Counted from the stretch's first letter, positions 1-8,991 are shown. The stretch is 64,000 nt of DNA from Eurosta solidaginis (GCF_040869045.1 NW_027137038.1:1-64000); one strand, 5' to 3'. Notes: a model not told the origin generated them from the letters alone. Numbers and translations are program-made.

Positions 1-72
1 AACTACAACGCACAAGTTATATCCTTTTTGTATGGGCAAATAATGGCAGTGGCATCATTTAATGACTTGGAA

Positions 73-253
73 CTAATAGCCTTCATTTCCTGGCAGGGCA
101 TCTATACCCAAATCTCCAAGTATGTTAGCTTGTCGCTTCATCCCTTCACCTTTGGATTCTACATATCCTAAAGCGACAACTTTTTGCCACCTCCTTGTTA
201 ACAGCGGCATTTTCCGTGGCCACGGCCATCATAGTCTTCCGATTTTCCTCAGT
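73..253 (-). pseudogene. Possible degenerate coding fragment, family unknown
   Basis: On the minus strand, two overlapping reading frames look protein-like and join around positions 180-200. The upstream frame is rich in Glu, Asn, Ala and Val and includes MMAVATENAAVNKEVAK. The downstream frame includes KGEGMKRQANILGDLG and ends at a TAG at 73-75. A frame change would be needed to read both as one protein, so this would be a decayed C-terminal exon or transposon-encoded fragment. I do not recognise the family. Composition alone supports the call, and the opposite strand also has an open frame here, so it may be chance. Confidence 0.2.
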
Positions 254-585
254 CACATTCGTATTATATATCTAAGAAGTGAGGAACTCATTGCGCCGGC
301 GTTGACGTAGTAATTCGTTTTCGCGTGTAAAATATGCGTGTGCCTTTGAGTTTACAGAGTTGCTGCTCAATGAAGCAACAGAATTAGCACAAATACATTT
401 TGCGATCTAAAAATAGTCTGGCTTCATGGCTCGAAGTTTTAATGATTGTTTCTCCGTAGGAGGGTAGCGCAGCACACTGCGGTGCGAACGCGACTGATAT
501 GAAATTCGATTAATTCAATTAAATATGTATATTCAAGGAACATACAAATGTTGATTGAAATTCTGAGTATAACTTTTTGAATTGA

Positions 586-855
586 ATTACAAAGAGTGAT
601 TTAGCTAAAAATTGTGCTACGACACCAGTATGCACTGGTTTTTTTAAAAACCAGGTTACAAAGGGTGGTTTGGCTAAAAATTGTGCTACTACGCCAGTAT
701 GCACTGAGGAGGGCGAGAAAATTGCTTTAAGTCATCGTGTGGAGAAGCCTTGGCGTGAGGCAGGAGGCCGTTTACTTGGATGGGGTCAAATCTTTGGTGG
801 TCAAACTATACAGCCTGTGTTGGACAGCAACCCGTTGATTGGAATTAATTTATGA
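586..855 (+). other. Open frame with two in-frame 23-residue repeats, no ATG
   Basis: From the stop at 583-585 to the stop at 853-855 the plus strand stays open for 89 codons. It contains two copies of a 23-codon unit, each including [11 protein letters not shown], and then a Gly/Trp-rich tail. There is no in-frame ATG, so if coding it would be an internal exon or a 5'-truncated gene. A GGTAAGT donor-like sequence follows at about 857-863, just past the stop, which does not help an exon call. I know of no matching family. The repeat could equally be non-coding, with the open frame due to chance. Confidence 0.2.
587..706 (+). repeat. 69-bp direct duplication
   Basis: Two copies start at 587 and 656. 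The first 51 bases of each differ at only five positions by eye. The spacing is a multiple of three, so an open frame passes through both copies. The second copy loses similarity after about 706. Confidence 0.7.
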
Positions 856-1157
856 TGGTAAGTAGGCAGTAACGATAGCTAAGCCACCTTAATTTCAAAT
901 CCGTTAATTTAAAGGCGAAACCAAGTTGACCCGAGGAACTGCTTCCAATGCTACTACGGCCAAAAAACCAGAACCTGCGCACCACCTAACGGAGGATGGC
1001 AGAACCTGCGCCCAACAAAACGGACGCAAACAGATTTAAAAGGTAAGATGTTAATTATATTACCTTGCGGTAATAAAATGTTAGATGTTTTAAGACAAAA
1101 TGGTGATTATTGATTCACTGGTATGCTGTGGCAGATAGTGGATCTGCAGTAGGGTTC

Positions 1158-1243
1158 TGTTGGCCTCGTTCGGGGTGAACGAGAGCGGGGTTATGTGGTT
1201 TGTTGGCTTCGTTCGGGGTGAACGAGAGCTGGGTTATGGGATT
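1158..1243. repeat. 43-bp tandem duplication, each copy with a hairpin
   Basis: Units begin at 1158 and 1201, with a possible partial third at 1244. Each contains an inverted repeat around CGTTC-ggggt-GAACG. In copy one it is a perfect 7-bp stem (CTCGTTC/GAACGAG, 1165-1183). In copy two (1208-1226) the outer pair is weakened by a C-to-T change. It lies immediately downstream of the integrase stop codon of the minus-strand BEL/Pao element, where a 3' untranslated region would be. Confidence 0.7.
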
Positions 1244-1245
1244 TG

Positions 1246-3867
1246 TTAGAACGGTTGGGAGTTACAGATCTTCCACACCCTCACTGGGGGGTGGTAGAAG
1301 GACCAATTTCGTGATTGGTCTGGTGGTGTTTGTCCCCTTGCCGTATCCAGTTCGACGACTCGAACTCGGTTATCGGGGCCATAATGAAGGTTGGCTATCC
1401 GACCTAGTCTCCATTCATTAGGGGGCAGATTATCCTCCTTAATGACGACTAGGTCTCCCTGTTTAAGGTTTGATTGTGGATGCTTCCACTTAACGCGCTT
1501 CTGCAGTTCGGTGAGGTACTCCGTTTTCCACCGCTTGCAGAAGGTTTGATGCAGCGCCTTAAGTTTTTCCCATCGATTGACGAGTGAAGCGCGATTCTCG
1601 CTGACGTCAATCTCGGGTGGCGCTAGTAGGTGGCCCCCGACTAGGAAGTGCCCGGGGGTGAGTGGCTCCAGGTTAGACGGGTCATTTGAAGATGGGCTCA
1701 GGGGTCGGGAGTTGAGACAGGATTCAATCCTACACAGGAGGGTGCTAAACTCCTCGAGAGTAAATTTATGATCCGATGCGATCTTCTTGAAATGGGTTTT
1801 GAAACTCTTGACTCCCGCTTCCCACAGTCCGCCCATATGAGGAGCAGCTGCTGGTATGAAATGCCATGTAAGGGTTTGGTGGGCATATTTAGAGAGGGTT
1901 TGGTTGCGCGCATCAACGAGGAATGCCTTGACCTCTGAGCGGAGAGCCCTCGACGCACCGACAAAGTTCGTTCCGTTGTCGGAATAGAGGTTTTTCGGGC
2001 ATCCTCGTCTGGAGACAAACCGACTAAATGCTGCTAGAAACGCGGCGGTGCTGAGGTCGCTAGTCGCCTCTAAGTGGATCGCCTTAGTCGCAAAGCAGAC
2101 GAATAGGCAGACGTAACCCTTAGACATGCGGCATCCTCGTCCGCTGTAAGACTTTATGTCAAACGGTCCTGCGAAATCCACCCCGGTGTTGGTAAATGCC
2201 CTGCTAAAGGTAGTGCGTTCCGCAGGGAGGGTTCCCATGAGTTGCGTCGGGGAACGTTTGCGGAATAGCGTACAGGCCTTGCAGTTGTGTATGATGGATC
2301 GGATCATGTTTTTGACCCGAGGTATCCAATACTGCGTGCGTAGGAGCCGCAGCATTAGTTGGTTTCCGCCATGTATGGAAATGGTGTGGACAAACTGGAC
2401 CAGGAGACGGGTGAATCGGCAGGCGTAAGGGAGGATTATCGGGCGATGCTCGTCGACGGGAACGTCCCTGGATGCGTTGAGGCGACCCCCCACCCGAAGG
2501 AGATTGTCTTCGTCGATAAAGGGGTTTAGAGAGAGAATCTCGCTTTTGGTCGCGATGGGTTTCCTAGTTCTCAGAGAGCTTATTTCTGCGGCATAGTGGT
2601 TGGTTTGGGATATCCTTATGAGGCGGCTAGTCGTAGCCTTGATTTCGTCGGGCGAGATCTGGTGAGACTCTGCTTTAAAGGACATTTTAGTTTTTGGACG
2701 TGTTCTATTCGAGAATCGTATAATGTAGGAGATTACCCGCAACGCTCTTGATAGATCGGAAAACCGATCAAGAATATCCTCGCTATTGTTGATGTTCGTT
2801 GCTACATGCACTTGTACTCGTTTTTCTTCGATGTTTGTGTGGTACTCCTGTTCGCCTTGAGATGGCCATCTCGCTTTGCCTTCTTGCAGCCACGAGGATC
2901 CCTGCCACCACAAAGAGTTGTCGACTAGGTCCGTGGCTGGAAGTCCTCTGCTGGCTAATTCCGCTGGATTGGATGCGGACTCGACATGATGCCATGCTTT
3001 AGTTCCTACCTTCTCGACGATTTTCGTTACCCTGTGAGCTACAAATGTTGACCAGGAACACGGGGGCTTTCGAATCCATGCGAGGACGATGGTCGAATCT
3101 GTCCATAGGTGCATGTTAAATGTGCCTAAGTTCAGGTTCTCCATCACAGTTTCCAAAGTTTCTGCCAGCAAGACGGCACCGCATAACTCCAATCGTGGTA
3201 ATGAAATTGTTTTTACTGGTGCCACCCTTGTTTTTGCTATGAGTAGACTAACGTATGTCCTGCCGTTGATCTTAGCTCGCACGTAAACCGTAGCCGCGTA
3301 GGCTTTTTCGGACACGTCACAGAAGCCGTGAATCTCTATATCGTTGGTTGGGGTGAAGTGCACCCACCGAGGTATACGAATCCGGTTAATGGCGGGGTAC
3401 TCCTGCATGAAGGTTTGCCACCGATCTAGAGTGATTGTGGATACCGGTTCATCCCAATCCGTCCCCTCCAGCCAAATGTTCTGCATTAGTATCTTAGCTA
3501 CGATGATAACTGGAGCAAGCCAGCCTAAAGGGTCGAAGAGTTTGGCGATGGCAGATAGGATCGCCCTTTTTGTTAAGATGTCCTGGTTTTCCATTGGTTT
3601 AGCTGTAAAATAGAAATAGTCGGAATGCGCGTTCCAACGGATGCCTAGGGTTTTTACCATGCTCACGTCCTCGAATTCCAGAAAGTCTTCCGTAAGCCTG
3701 TGAGGTTTGGGTATGCCCTGTAGTATCCTACTGCAATTAGATGTCCACTTTCGCAGAGGGAATCCTGCTGACTTTAATGCAGCTGTGATTTCATCGCGGG
3801 CCGTGATTGCTGCCTCGATGCTATGTCCCCCTGCAAGGACGTCATCGACGTACATACTGTTTCGCAA
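1246..3867 (-). CDS. BEL/Pao RT C-terminal part, RNase H, integrase (frame broken)
   Basis: Numbering residue 1 at 3867 (a TTG inside the reading frame, not a real start), the YVDD catalytic box is residues 6-9. RNase H carries Asp184, Glu227 and Asp257; the fourth acidic position in NPAELASRG is Glu303 rather than the usual Asp. The integrase has an N-terminal His/Cys zinc site (H494, H499, C529, C532) and a DDE triad at Asp564, Asp630 and Glu683. The C terminus from about 770 (KRWKTEYLTELQ onward) resembles DUF5641, with a stop at 1246-1248. The frame is open upstream to the extra base at 3958-3962, so this segment supplies 903 codons of the original polyprotein. Both halves look otherwise undamaged, which suggests a young break or a sequencing indel. 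Confidence 0.9.
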   Translation of the reverse strand: MRNSMYVDDVLAGGHSIEAAITARDEITAALKSAGFPLRKWTSNCSRILQGIPKPHRLTEDFLEFEDVSMVKTLGIRWNAHSDYFYFTAKPMENQDILTKRAILSAIAKLFDPLGWLAPVIIVAKILMQNIWLEGTDWDEPVSTITLDRWQTFMQEYPAINRIRIPRWVHFTPTNDIEIHGFCDVSEKAYAATVYVRAKINGRTYVSLLIAKTRVAPVKTISLPRLELCGAVLLAETLETVMENLNLGTFNMHLWTDSTIVLAWIRKPPCSWSTFVAHRVTKIVEKVGTKAWHHVESASNPAELASRGLPATDLVDNSLWWQGSSWLQEGKARWPSQGEQEYHTNIEEKRVQVHVATNINNSEDILDRFSDLSRALRVISYIIRFSNRTRPKTKMSFKAESHQISPDEIKATTSRLIRISQTNHYAAEISSLRTRKPIATKSEILSLNPFIDEDNLLRVGGRLNASRDVPVDEHRPIILPYACRFTRLLVQFVHTISIHGGNQLMLRLLRTQYWIPRVKNMIRSIIHNCKACTLFRKRSPTQLMGTLPAERTTFSRAFTNTGVDFAGPFDIKSYSGRGCRMSKGYVCLFVCFATKAIHLEATSDLSTAAFLAAFSRFVSRRGCPKNLYSDNGTNFVGASRALRSEVKAFLVDARNQTLSKYAHQTLTWHFIPAAAPHMGGLWEAGVKSFKTHFKKIASDHKFTLEEFSTLLCRIESCLNSRPLSPSSNDPSNLEPLTPGHFLVGGHLLAPPEIDVSENRASLVNRWEKLKALHQTFCKRWKTEYLTELQKRVKWKHPQSNLKQGDLVVIKEDNLPPNEWRLGRIANLHYGPDNRVRVVELDTARGQTPPDQSRNWSFYHPPVRVWKICNSQPF

Positions 3868-3904
3868 GATGTGCGCTGCGGTTGGCAGAGACGCCTCGAC
3901 GTCA

Positions 3905-6496
3905 TCAGAAAGTTGATGTAGGGTTCTGATCGCTAGATAGGGGGCACAATTTACCCCAAAAAGTTACCGTGTTGAGTTCAAACACGCTGACAGGGTCCTC
4001 TGCTTTGAGTCGAAAAACTATTCTTTGGTATTGGGTTTGATTTTCCTTTACCCAAATTTGCCTGTACATCTTCTCAATGTCGCTATTGAAGACGTACTTG
4101 TAGAATCTCCATCGGAGGAGCAGTATTGTTAAGTCGGATTGAAGTACTGGGCCGGTGTGTAGAACATCGTTCAGGCTTGTGCCATTGGATGTCGGGCATG
4201 ACGCGTTGAACACGACCCTCACTTTAGTCGTTGTACTCTCTTCTTTGATAACCGCATGATGCGGCAAGAAGTAGCAATCAGATGATTGTGGTGGTACTAC
4301 GGTGTGCACCTTAGACATATGCCCTAACGTGACGTATTCTGTCAGTACCCTATTGTATTCCGTTTGTAGGGCCGGTGTCTTGGCTAGGCGTGTCTCGTTC
4401 CGATAGAACTGAGAGCAGACGCTCTTAAGAGATGGGCCCAAACAGAGCGTTTTTGGGAAGTCTTGTTTGAATGGAAGGGCGACGGTGTATCTTCCATCTG
4501 AATTCCTTTCCGTCGTGTTCTTATATAGTGCCTCGCAATAGGCATTGTCTTCAGTCAGGGCCTTTTTTGTTGGTATGTTTTCAATTTCCCAGAAAGCGGT
4601 TAGTTGCTTGTCTAGGCTAATTTCGTTAAAAAATGATACTCGTGTATTGGTTGGGTGAGGTGCATCTGCACGACCGGTTAAAATCCAACCGAAGACGGTT
4701 TCTTGGGCGAGAAGCGTAGTTAGAACGTTCTTCCGTATACCGTTTAGTATGATCTGGGGATAAATATCGCCTCCAAGTATGAGGTCGACTGGTTCATTAA
4801 CGAAGAACCTCTTATCTGCCAGAGTCAAATCAGGGAACGCTTGCTGAGTCGTTGCGCTCACTTGGCAAGTCGGAAGGTCCCCTGTTAATCGAGGCAGGAC
4901 TAGGGCCACTGTATTGATGCTTACTAAGGGGTCTGTAAGCGAACCTAAGTTAATCGAGCATGATTCCTTTACCTGTGCAGATGGTGTATTACTTATTCCT
5001 GACACCTGCACATGCAAACGTTTGGACGGAAGGTTTATTCGCTTCTTTAGTCTTTCAGTTATGAAAGAGCATTCGGACCCAGAGTCTATAAGCGCTCTGG
5101 CGGAAAATTTCACTCCGTTGTGGATTATATTAACCCGTGCTGTTCCTAATAACACCGCTTTAGTGGTGTTAGCATGACACGAAGAGACGTTATTAGTATT
5201 ATCTTGTCTTTTTTCAGACTCCATCCTTGCCCTAGCCTGCTGTGAGGTTGAAGGTGAATTGTCGGTGGCGTTTTGAGTCCACCTTTGAGGAGTTGTCTTT
5301 GATTGTGCTGTCGGAAGATGGAGCAAGGTGTTGTGCCTTGCATGGCACGTGCTGCAATTAAATTGGCTAGTGCATCGTGTCACGGTGTGTCCACCCGACA
5401 GACAATTCAGACAATAACTATTGTTTTTGATAAATTCTATTTTTCCTGACGTGGACAACCTACGGAATTTTTGGCAATTTCGTAATTTGTGCTCCGTACT
5501 GTTGCACATCTTACATGCCGACTTTGGTACGCTTGCTTGGTAAACCCAAAGTTTTGTAGAATTTTCCCTAGAATTCGAATTTTGACTTTTAGGTGCTTTT
5601 GTAGTTTTGTTACCCCTAAGATCGGAAACCGTCTCTAATGTCTGGAAGCGATTGGACAGGAATTTGTCCATATCCTCCCAGTTCGGGATATCTGTCTTCC
5701 GTTCTACGGTCTGTTCCCAAAGAGCCAATGTAGATTCAGGGAGTTTTGTGGAGCATAAGTAAGTTATGATTGCATCCCAATTTGTGATGTCAATATTATG
5801 ACATTGTAGCGCAGAAATGCAATTGTTGATCTCACGTTGCAATTTTTTGATTGAGGTTCCACACTCCTGTTCGACTGCCGTCAGATTAAATAAGAGTTTA
5901 GGTTGGGTGTTTACTAGGATACGTTTATTTTCGTACCTGTCGCTTAAGTTTTTCCAGGCGGTTGCAAAACCCTCGTTTGTTAACGAGCACCTGCCCACTA
6001 TTTCTTTTGCCTCCCCTTGCGTTTTTTGCTTCAAATAGTATAATTTCTCGACATCTTTCAGATCAGTATTGTGGATGTATATCGCAGTGAACATATCTCT
6101 AAAGGCTGGCCAGGAAAGGTAGTCGCCTTTAAATACATCGGTGTCACAAGGCGGCAGCCGCATTTTATGTCCACGGCGCGAGGAGTCTTCCTCCTTTGCT
6201 TCATCTTTCGCCGGCTGTGGGGTGATAGCTTCGGCTTCAGCCGCCACAGCAGACATGCATTGCAGGTAGCATGCAAAGCAACTTTTATTTTTCTTTCTTA
6301 ATGAGCTGAGCTCGTCTTTGGACAGTTCAGAATTGCTGAGAAGACTTTCATATGTGGACTTGGTCTTCTTCCATAGTGCCCTTAGCTCCTCTTGCAGTAG
6401 TGCAAGGGTGTGCTTGTTCCGGGATTCGGCCGGGGTGGAGTTGAACTCTTGTTCAAACTCCACTATGGAATCAGCCAATCTAATATAAGTCTCCAT
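3905..6496 (-). CDS. BEL/Pao Gag, protease and first part of reverse transcriptase (frame broken)
   Basis: This 863-codon frame encodes the N-terminal half of the polyprotein. Residues about 118-260 form the DUF1759 Gag/capsid region (starting near LPPCDTDVFKGDYLSWP). Two CCHC zinc knuckles lie at C328-C331-H336-C341 and C362-C365-H370-C375, with a Cys/His cluster at 381-393, which would bind RNA. A retropepsin-type DUF1758 protease spans about 445-610 with catalytic Asp471 in ALIDSGSE. RT begins near 640, with RVVFNASC at 760-767 and the first catalytic Asp806 in SDIEKMY. The ATG at 6496 is the first Met of the DUF1759-type N terminus. After Phe846 the frame is shifted and the last 17 residues are out-of-frame reading to a stop. 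The true continuation lies in the frame ending at 1246. Confidence 0.9.
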   Translation of the reverse strand: METYIRLADSIVEFEQEFNSTPAESRNKHTLALLQEELRALWKKTKSTYESLLSNSELSKDELSSLRKKNKSCFACYLQCMSAVAAEAEAITPQPAKDEAKEEDSSRRGHKMRLPPCDTDVFKGDYLSWPAFRDMFTAIYIHNTDLKDVEKLYYLKQKTQGEAKEIVGRCSLTNEGFATAWKNLSDRYENKRILVNTQPKLLFNLTAVEQECGTSIKKLQREINNCISALQCHNIDITNWDAIITYLCSTKLPESTLALWEQTVERKTDIPNWEDMDKFLSNRFQTLETVSDLRGNKTTKAPKSQNSNSRENSTKLWVYQASVPKSACKMCNSTEHKLRNCQKFRRLSTSGKIEFIKNNSYCLNCLSGGHTVTRCTSQFNCSTCHARHNTLLHLPTAQSKTTPQRWTQNATDNSPSTSQQARARMESEKRQDNTNNVSSCHANTTKAVLLGTARVNIIHNGVKFSARALIDSGSECSFITERLKKRINLPSKRLHVQVSGISNTPSAQVKESCSINLGSLTDPLVSINTVALVLPRLTGDLPTCQVSATTQQAFPDLTLADKRFFVNEPVDLILGGDIYPQIILNGIRKNVLTTLLAQETVFGWILTGRADAPHPTNTRVSFFNEISLDKQLTAFWEIENIPTKKALTEDNAYCEALYKNTTERNSDGRYTVALPFKQDFPKTLCLGPSLKSVCSQFYRNETRLAKTPALQTEYNRVLTEYVTLGHMSKVHTVVPPQSSDCYFLPHHAVIKEESTTTKVRVVFNASCPTSNGTSLNDVLHTGPVLQSDLTILLLRWRFYKYVFNSDIEKMYRQIWVKENQTQYQRIVFRLKAEDPVSVFELNTVTFWGKLCPLSSDQNPTSTF
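3958..3962 (-). other. Single-base frameshift within RT
   Basis: The plus strand reads CCCC followed by AAAAA, so the element strand has T5 then G4. Dropping one base of this run brings the upstream frame (ending ...ELNTVTF) directly into the downstream frame that carries YVDD. There is no loss of conserved spacing. The break sits between the first catalytic Asp and the YVDD box, where no programmed frameshift is known in this family, so I read it as mutation or homopolymer error. Confidence 0.85.
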
Positions 6497-6765
6497 TGAT
6501 TTTATTAATTTTAATATTTTGTCTCTTTGAAGGTGTCGAGCTCGGAGGTAAACGACTTAGTGGCTTTGGTGTAAATGCAACCACAACAAAAAATTATAAG
6601 AGTGTTTTCGTTTTTGCTGTAATAGCGCTGTATAAGTAAAGCTTTAGGAACACACGAATTCTGATTGAATGTGTTAACACAGATAGCAATCTTATGTGAA
6701 TAGTGCTAAGCAAAAATTTAATCAAATGTAAATTATGCCGTGTATGTAATGTGGCCGGTGATATG

Positions 6766-7300
6766 AACCACTTATAGAAATCCTCACGAGGATTGTGCAA
6801 GCCACAGATAGAAATCCTGACGAGGATTTAATGTGTATAAAATGATATAAATGTAGTGATATGCAGCACAGATAGAAATCCTGACGAGGATTTAATGTGT
6901 ATGCAGTGATATGGAAATAAACACAGATAGAAATCCTGACGAGGATTTAGTGTGTGTGAAGTGATATAAATGTAGTGATATGCAGCACAGATAGAAATCC
7001 TGAGGTTCTAGTCTGTGCAAAGTGATATTAAGCACGGATAGAAGTCCTGAAAGGATTTAATGTGTCTACAGTGATATGCAATGCAGAGAAGAGAATCGTC
7101 TGCAAATATTTAATGTGTCTTAACAGGTGTGTTGGACACAGATAGAAATATTTTGAAACTTAGCGTGTTTGAAAAAAAAAAAACGCAGATGGTAATCCCA
7201 ATGTGGATATAGTGTAAAATGTGAACCACAGATAAAAAATCCCAATGAGGATTTAATGTGAAACACAGCTAGAAATCCTGACGAGGATTAAATGTGTATA
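6766..7300 (-). repeat. About ten degenerate repeats built on a hairpin core
   Basis: The core is AAATCCTGACGAGGATTT, a perfect 7-bp inverted repeat with a 4-base loop, usually preceded by CACAGATAG and followed by TTAATGTGT. Cores lie near 6779, 6812, 6877, 6931, 6995 (half lost), 7043, 7147 (decayed), 7190, 7235 and 7273. Spacing is irregular, from about 35 to 105 bases. Some copies change the loop but keep the stem, such as AAATCC-caatga-GGATTT near 7235. The longer spacers share AGTGATAT. Confidence 0.8.
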
Positions 7301-7939
7301 CAAAAGGGTGTTATGTGAACGTTGATGAGTATCGCCGAGTAGCCAACCAGGGTATCTTTCCCAATATAAATAAGAAAATAAATGTGTGTATCCAACTTAA
7401 TGTGGACAACTGCACTTTTAATTATTTATTATAAAAACGCTGAAAACATACAGCTATATAATATAAAAACGATCAGTATAAAATTGTGTTTGTGACCAAT
7501 TGTGATGAGCCACTAGCCACCCAACGTAGTGATACTTTTTGGCTTTTTGGTAATATTTCAGCTCGCAAACTGATTACCAAAGTGAATTCCGTGATAGACA
7601 AGCTAAGGCTATCAACCAAGTGAAATTATGGTTCCTGACTAGGAAGTTTGTCAATGTATGTGACGATGAGGGGGTACAACACAGTGCAGTGATGATTGTG
7701 AAAAAAAAACTAAAAAAAATTCACTGACTGTCTGCCTTGAGCGGTGTCGAGTAACCCTTACCACTGGTGGGGGGAATTACCCGATCGTCAAAAGGCGATT
7801 GGTGTGTTTATAACCACGAATTCTAACAATTTCACTTGCTTTGCCTTTTTTGTCTAACACGGAATGCACTTTCCGTGCGTAAATCACGCAACTAAAAAAA
7901 TGTTTTGTGCAACCAAGCAACCACGTACCTTGTGTTTTT

Positions 7940-8200
7940 AGTTGATCGATGGGCAGCGATGTGTTGATGTGATGGACTGTAGAGTGATGACAAATTGTGA
8001 TGATGATATGATGTGTATGACTGTAAGATGTGATGCTAATGTATGTGTTTGATGATGGACTTTGACTGATGAGTATGATGATGATAAGATTGTATGTGAT
8101 GTCGTGACGATGATATTAGTGGACTGTATGAGTGATAATGGACTGTATGATGATGTGATCTCGACGTCAATAGACTGTATGTGATGATTTGTGGCTGTAT
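7940..8200. repeat. TGATG-rich low-complexity tract
   Basis: The plus strand is crowded with TGATG, TGTATG and GGACTGTATG words in irregular order, with no fixed period. The purine/pyrimidine skew is strong. It probably arose by replication slippage in the retrotransposon leader. Confidence 0.6.
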
Positions 8201-8360
8201 GTGTGCTCGCTTGTTTTGTGTTTTCGCTGGTTTTTATGTTGTTGGATATAATAAATAACCTCTTTCGACTTTGTTCGCTTTATCCAAACTATGAAAATTG
8301 GCAAAAATTTTTTAAAAAAAGTGCTGTTTTCTCTGGAGTATGCGTCTGAATATTAATTTC

Positions 8361-8378
8361 CTCGGCGCGTAAGGACCA
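8361..8378 (-). promoter_or_regulatory. Putative primer-binding site
   Basis: On the element strand TGGTCCTTACGCGCCGAG starts two bases after the inner end of the LTR (...AAAACA). TGG at this place pairs with the CCA end of a tRNA, as expected for reverse-transcription priming. I cannot name the tRNA with confidence. Confidence 0.6.
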
Positions 8379-8507
8379 ATGTTTTGCGGGGCAGTGTGGT
8401 CCCGGGGAAGTCGGGCGTGTGCGTCGCAAATAAAAAGAAAGCAAAGCAAAGAATTAGGGCGAGTAATAACAAATGTATTCACGTTATAAACAATATAAAT
8501 TCTCAGC

Positions 8508-8517
8508 TTTATTTATT
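8508..8517 (-). promoter_or_regulatory. Polyadenylation signals in the LTR
   Basis: Two overlapping AATAAA motifs on the minus strand (8508-8513 and 8512-8517). Their position inside the LTR, upstream of its inner end, fits the R/U5 border of an LTR retrotransposon. Confidence 0.5.
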
Positions 8518-8793
8518 ATCAAAAGGGGGATTGCTTCACAAACTAATTCGAATTCAATGTTATTAAAATTGTTAATTACACATTCGTGCACGGCAAATGT
8601 TAGTAATATGACGACCGCAAATTGTTGGATAAATTATAATTCAAAAATAGAAATATTGGTGGCTGATTGCCAGACAATTGCCAAGTGCAAATTCTAATGT
8701 TAAAATCGCAATTATTAAGAAGAATCACAATAGCAAAATGCGATTATAGCGTAAATTATATGCACAACCTACGAAAGGATACGTAATATGATA

Positions 8794-8804
8794 ACTCACC
8801 TGTG
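8794..8804 (-). promoter_or_regulatory. Consensus splice-donor sequence in the LTR
   Basis: The minus strand reads CACAG|GTGAGT, a full match to the metazoan 5' splice-site consensus. No convincing acceptor with a pyrimidine tract is seen just before the Gag ATG, so use as a real donor is unproven. Confidence 0.3.
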
Positions 8805-8853
8805 AGATAGCTGCTGGCTCGTTGACGTTCCAAAATAGAAAGAAGGATGAAAA

Positions 8854-8939
8854 CCGCGAACAAGTCCGCGGCACCTGCCGATAGCTAACTTTCGTTGAGT
8901 TTTTCCCCTTCAAAGTTAGCTTTCGGCTGGTGTTAGCCG
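8854..8939. repeat. Cluster of inverted repeats in LTR U3
   Basis: Three stems in 86 bases: CCGCG/CGCGG (8854-8871), a perfect 10-bp pair AGCTAACTTT/AAAGTTAGCT (8883-8892 with 8912-8921, loop 19), and GGCT/AGCC (8926-8939). The 10-bp stem is the clearest; the role is unknown. Confidence 0.6.
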
Positions 8940-8991
8940 TTACCGGTAATAATAATAAAAACTAATGTGCGTGTTAGGGTGGTCCGAAATA

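Larger units (their letters stand above)
1..1157. other. Left flank, mostly unassigned
   Basis: No convincing gene is seen here. The stretch holds a weak minus-strand coding trace (73-253), an in-frame 69-bp duplication (587-706), and a 12-base direct repeat (CAGAACCTGCGC at 969-980 and 1000-1011). I searched by eye for a copy of the LTR found at 8380-9011 and found none. It is therefore unclear whether this is the 3' untranslated part of the BEL/Pao element, host DNA, or another decayed repeat. Stretches 254-585 and 856-1157 show nothing else I can support. Confidence 0.5.
6497..8375 (-). other. Long retrotransposon leader, non-coding
   Basis: This is 1.9 kb between the primer-binding site and the Gag ATG, with no sizeable minus-strand frame. 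It contains the hairpin repeats (6766-7300), A-rich runs near 7700-7730, a TGATG-rich low-complexity part (7940-8200) and otherwise unique AT-rich sequence (6497-6765, 7300-7940, 8200-8360). A leader this long would hold the packaging signal and perhaps translation-control elements, but nothing in the sequence assigns those roles. Confidence 0.6.

Noticed and set aside
122..310. Plus-strand open frame starting at 122
   Set aside because: Composition looks unlike a protein domain, and the opposite strand has a better, though weak, coding trace.
3950..3966. Programmed +1 frameshift in RT
   Set aside because: UUUU allows slippage in principle, but BEL/Pao elements use one continuous frame here and the site lies inside the RT catalytic domain.
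1577..6301. Several 60-106 residue open frames on both strands within the retrotransposon
   Set aside because: They are shadows of the gag-pol reading frames, which have recognisable domains.
7746..7756. GTCGAGTAACC shared by the retrotransposon leader and every satellite monomer
   Set aside because: An 11-base match over about 1.9 kb and both strands is expected by chance at appreciable frequency, and flanks do not align.
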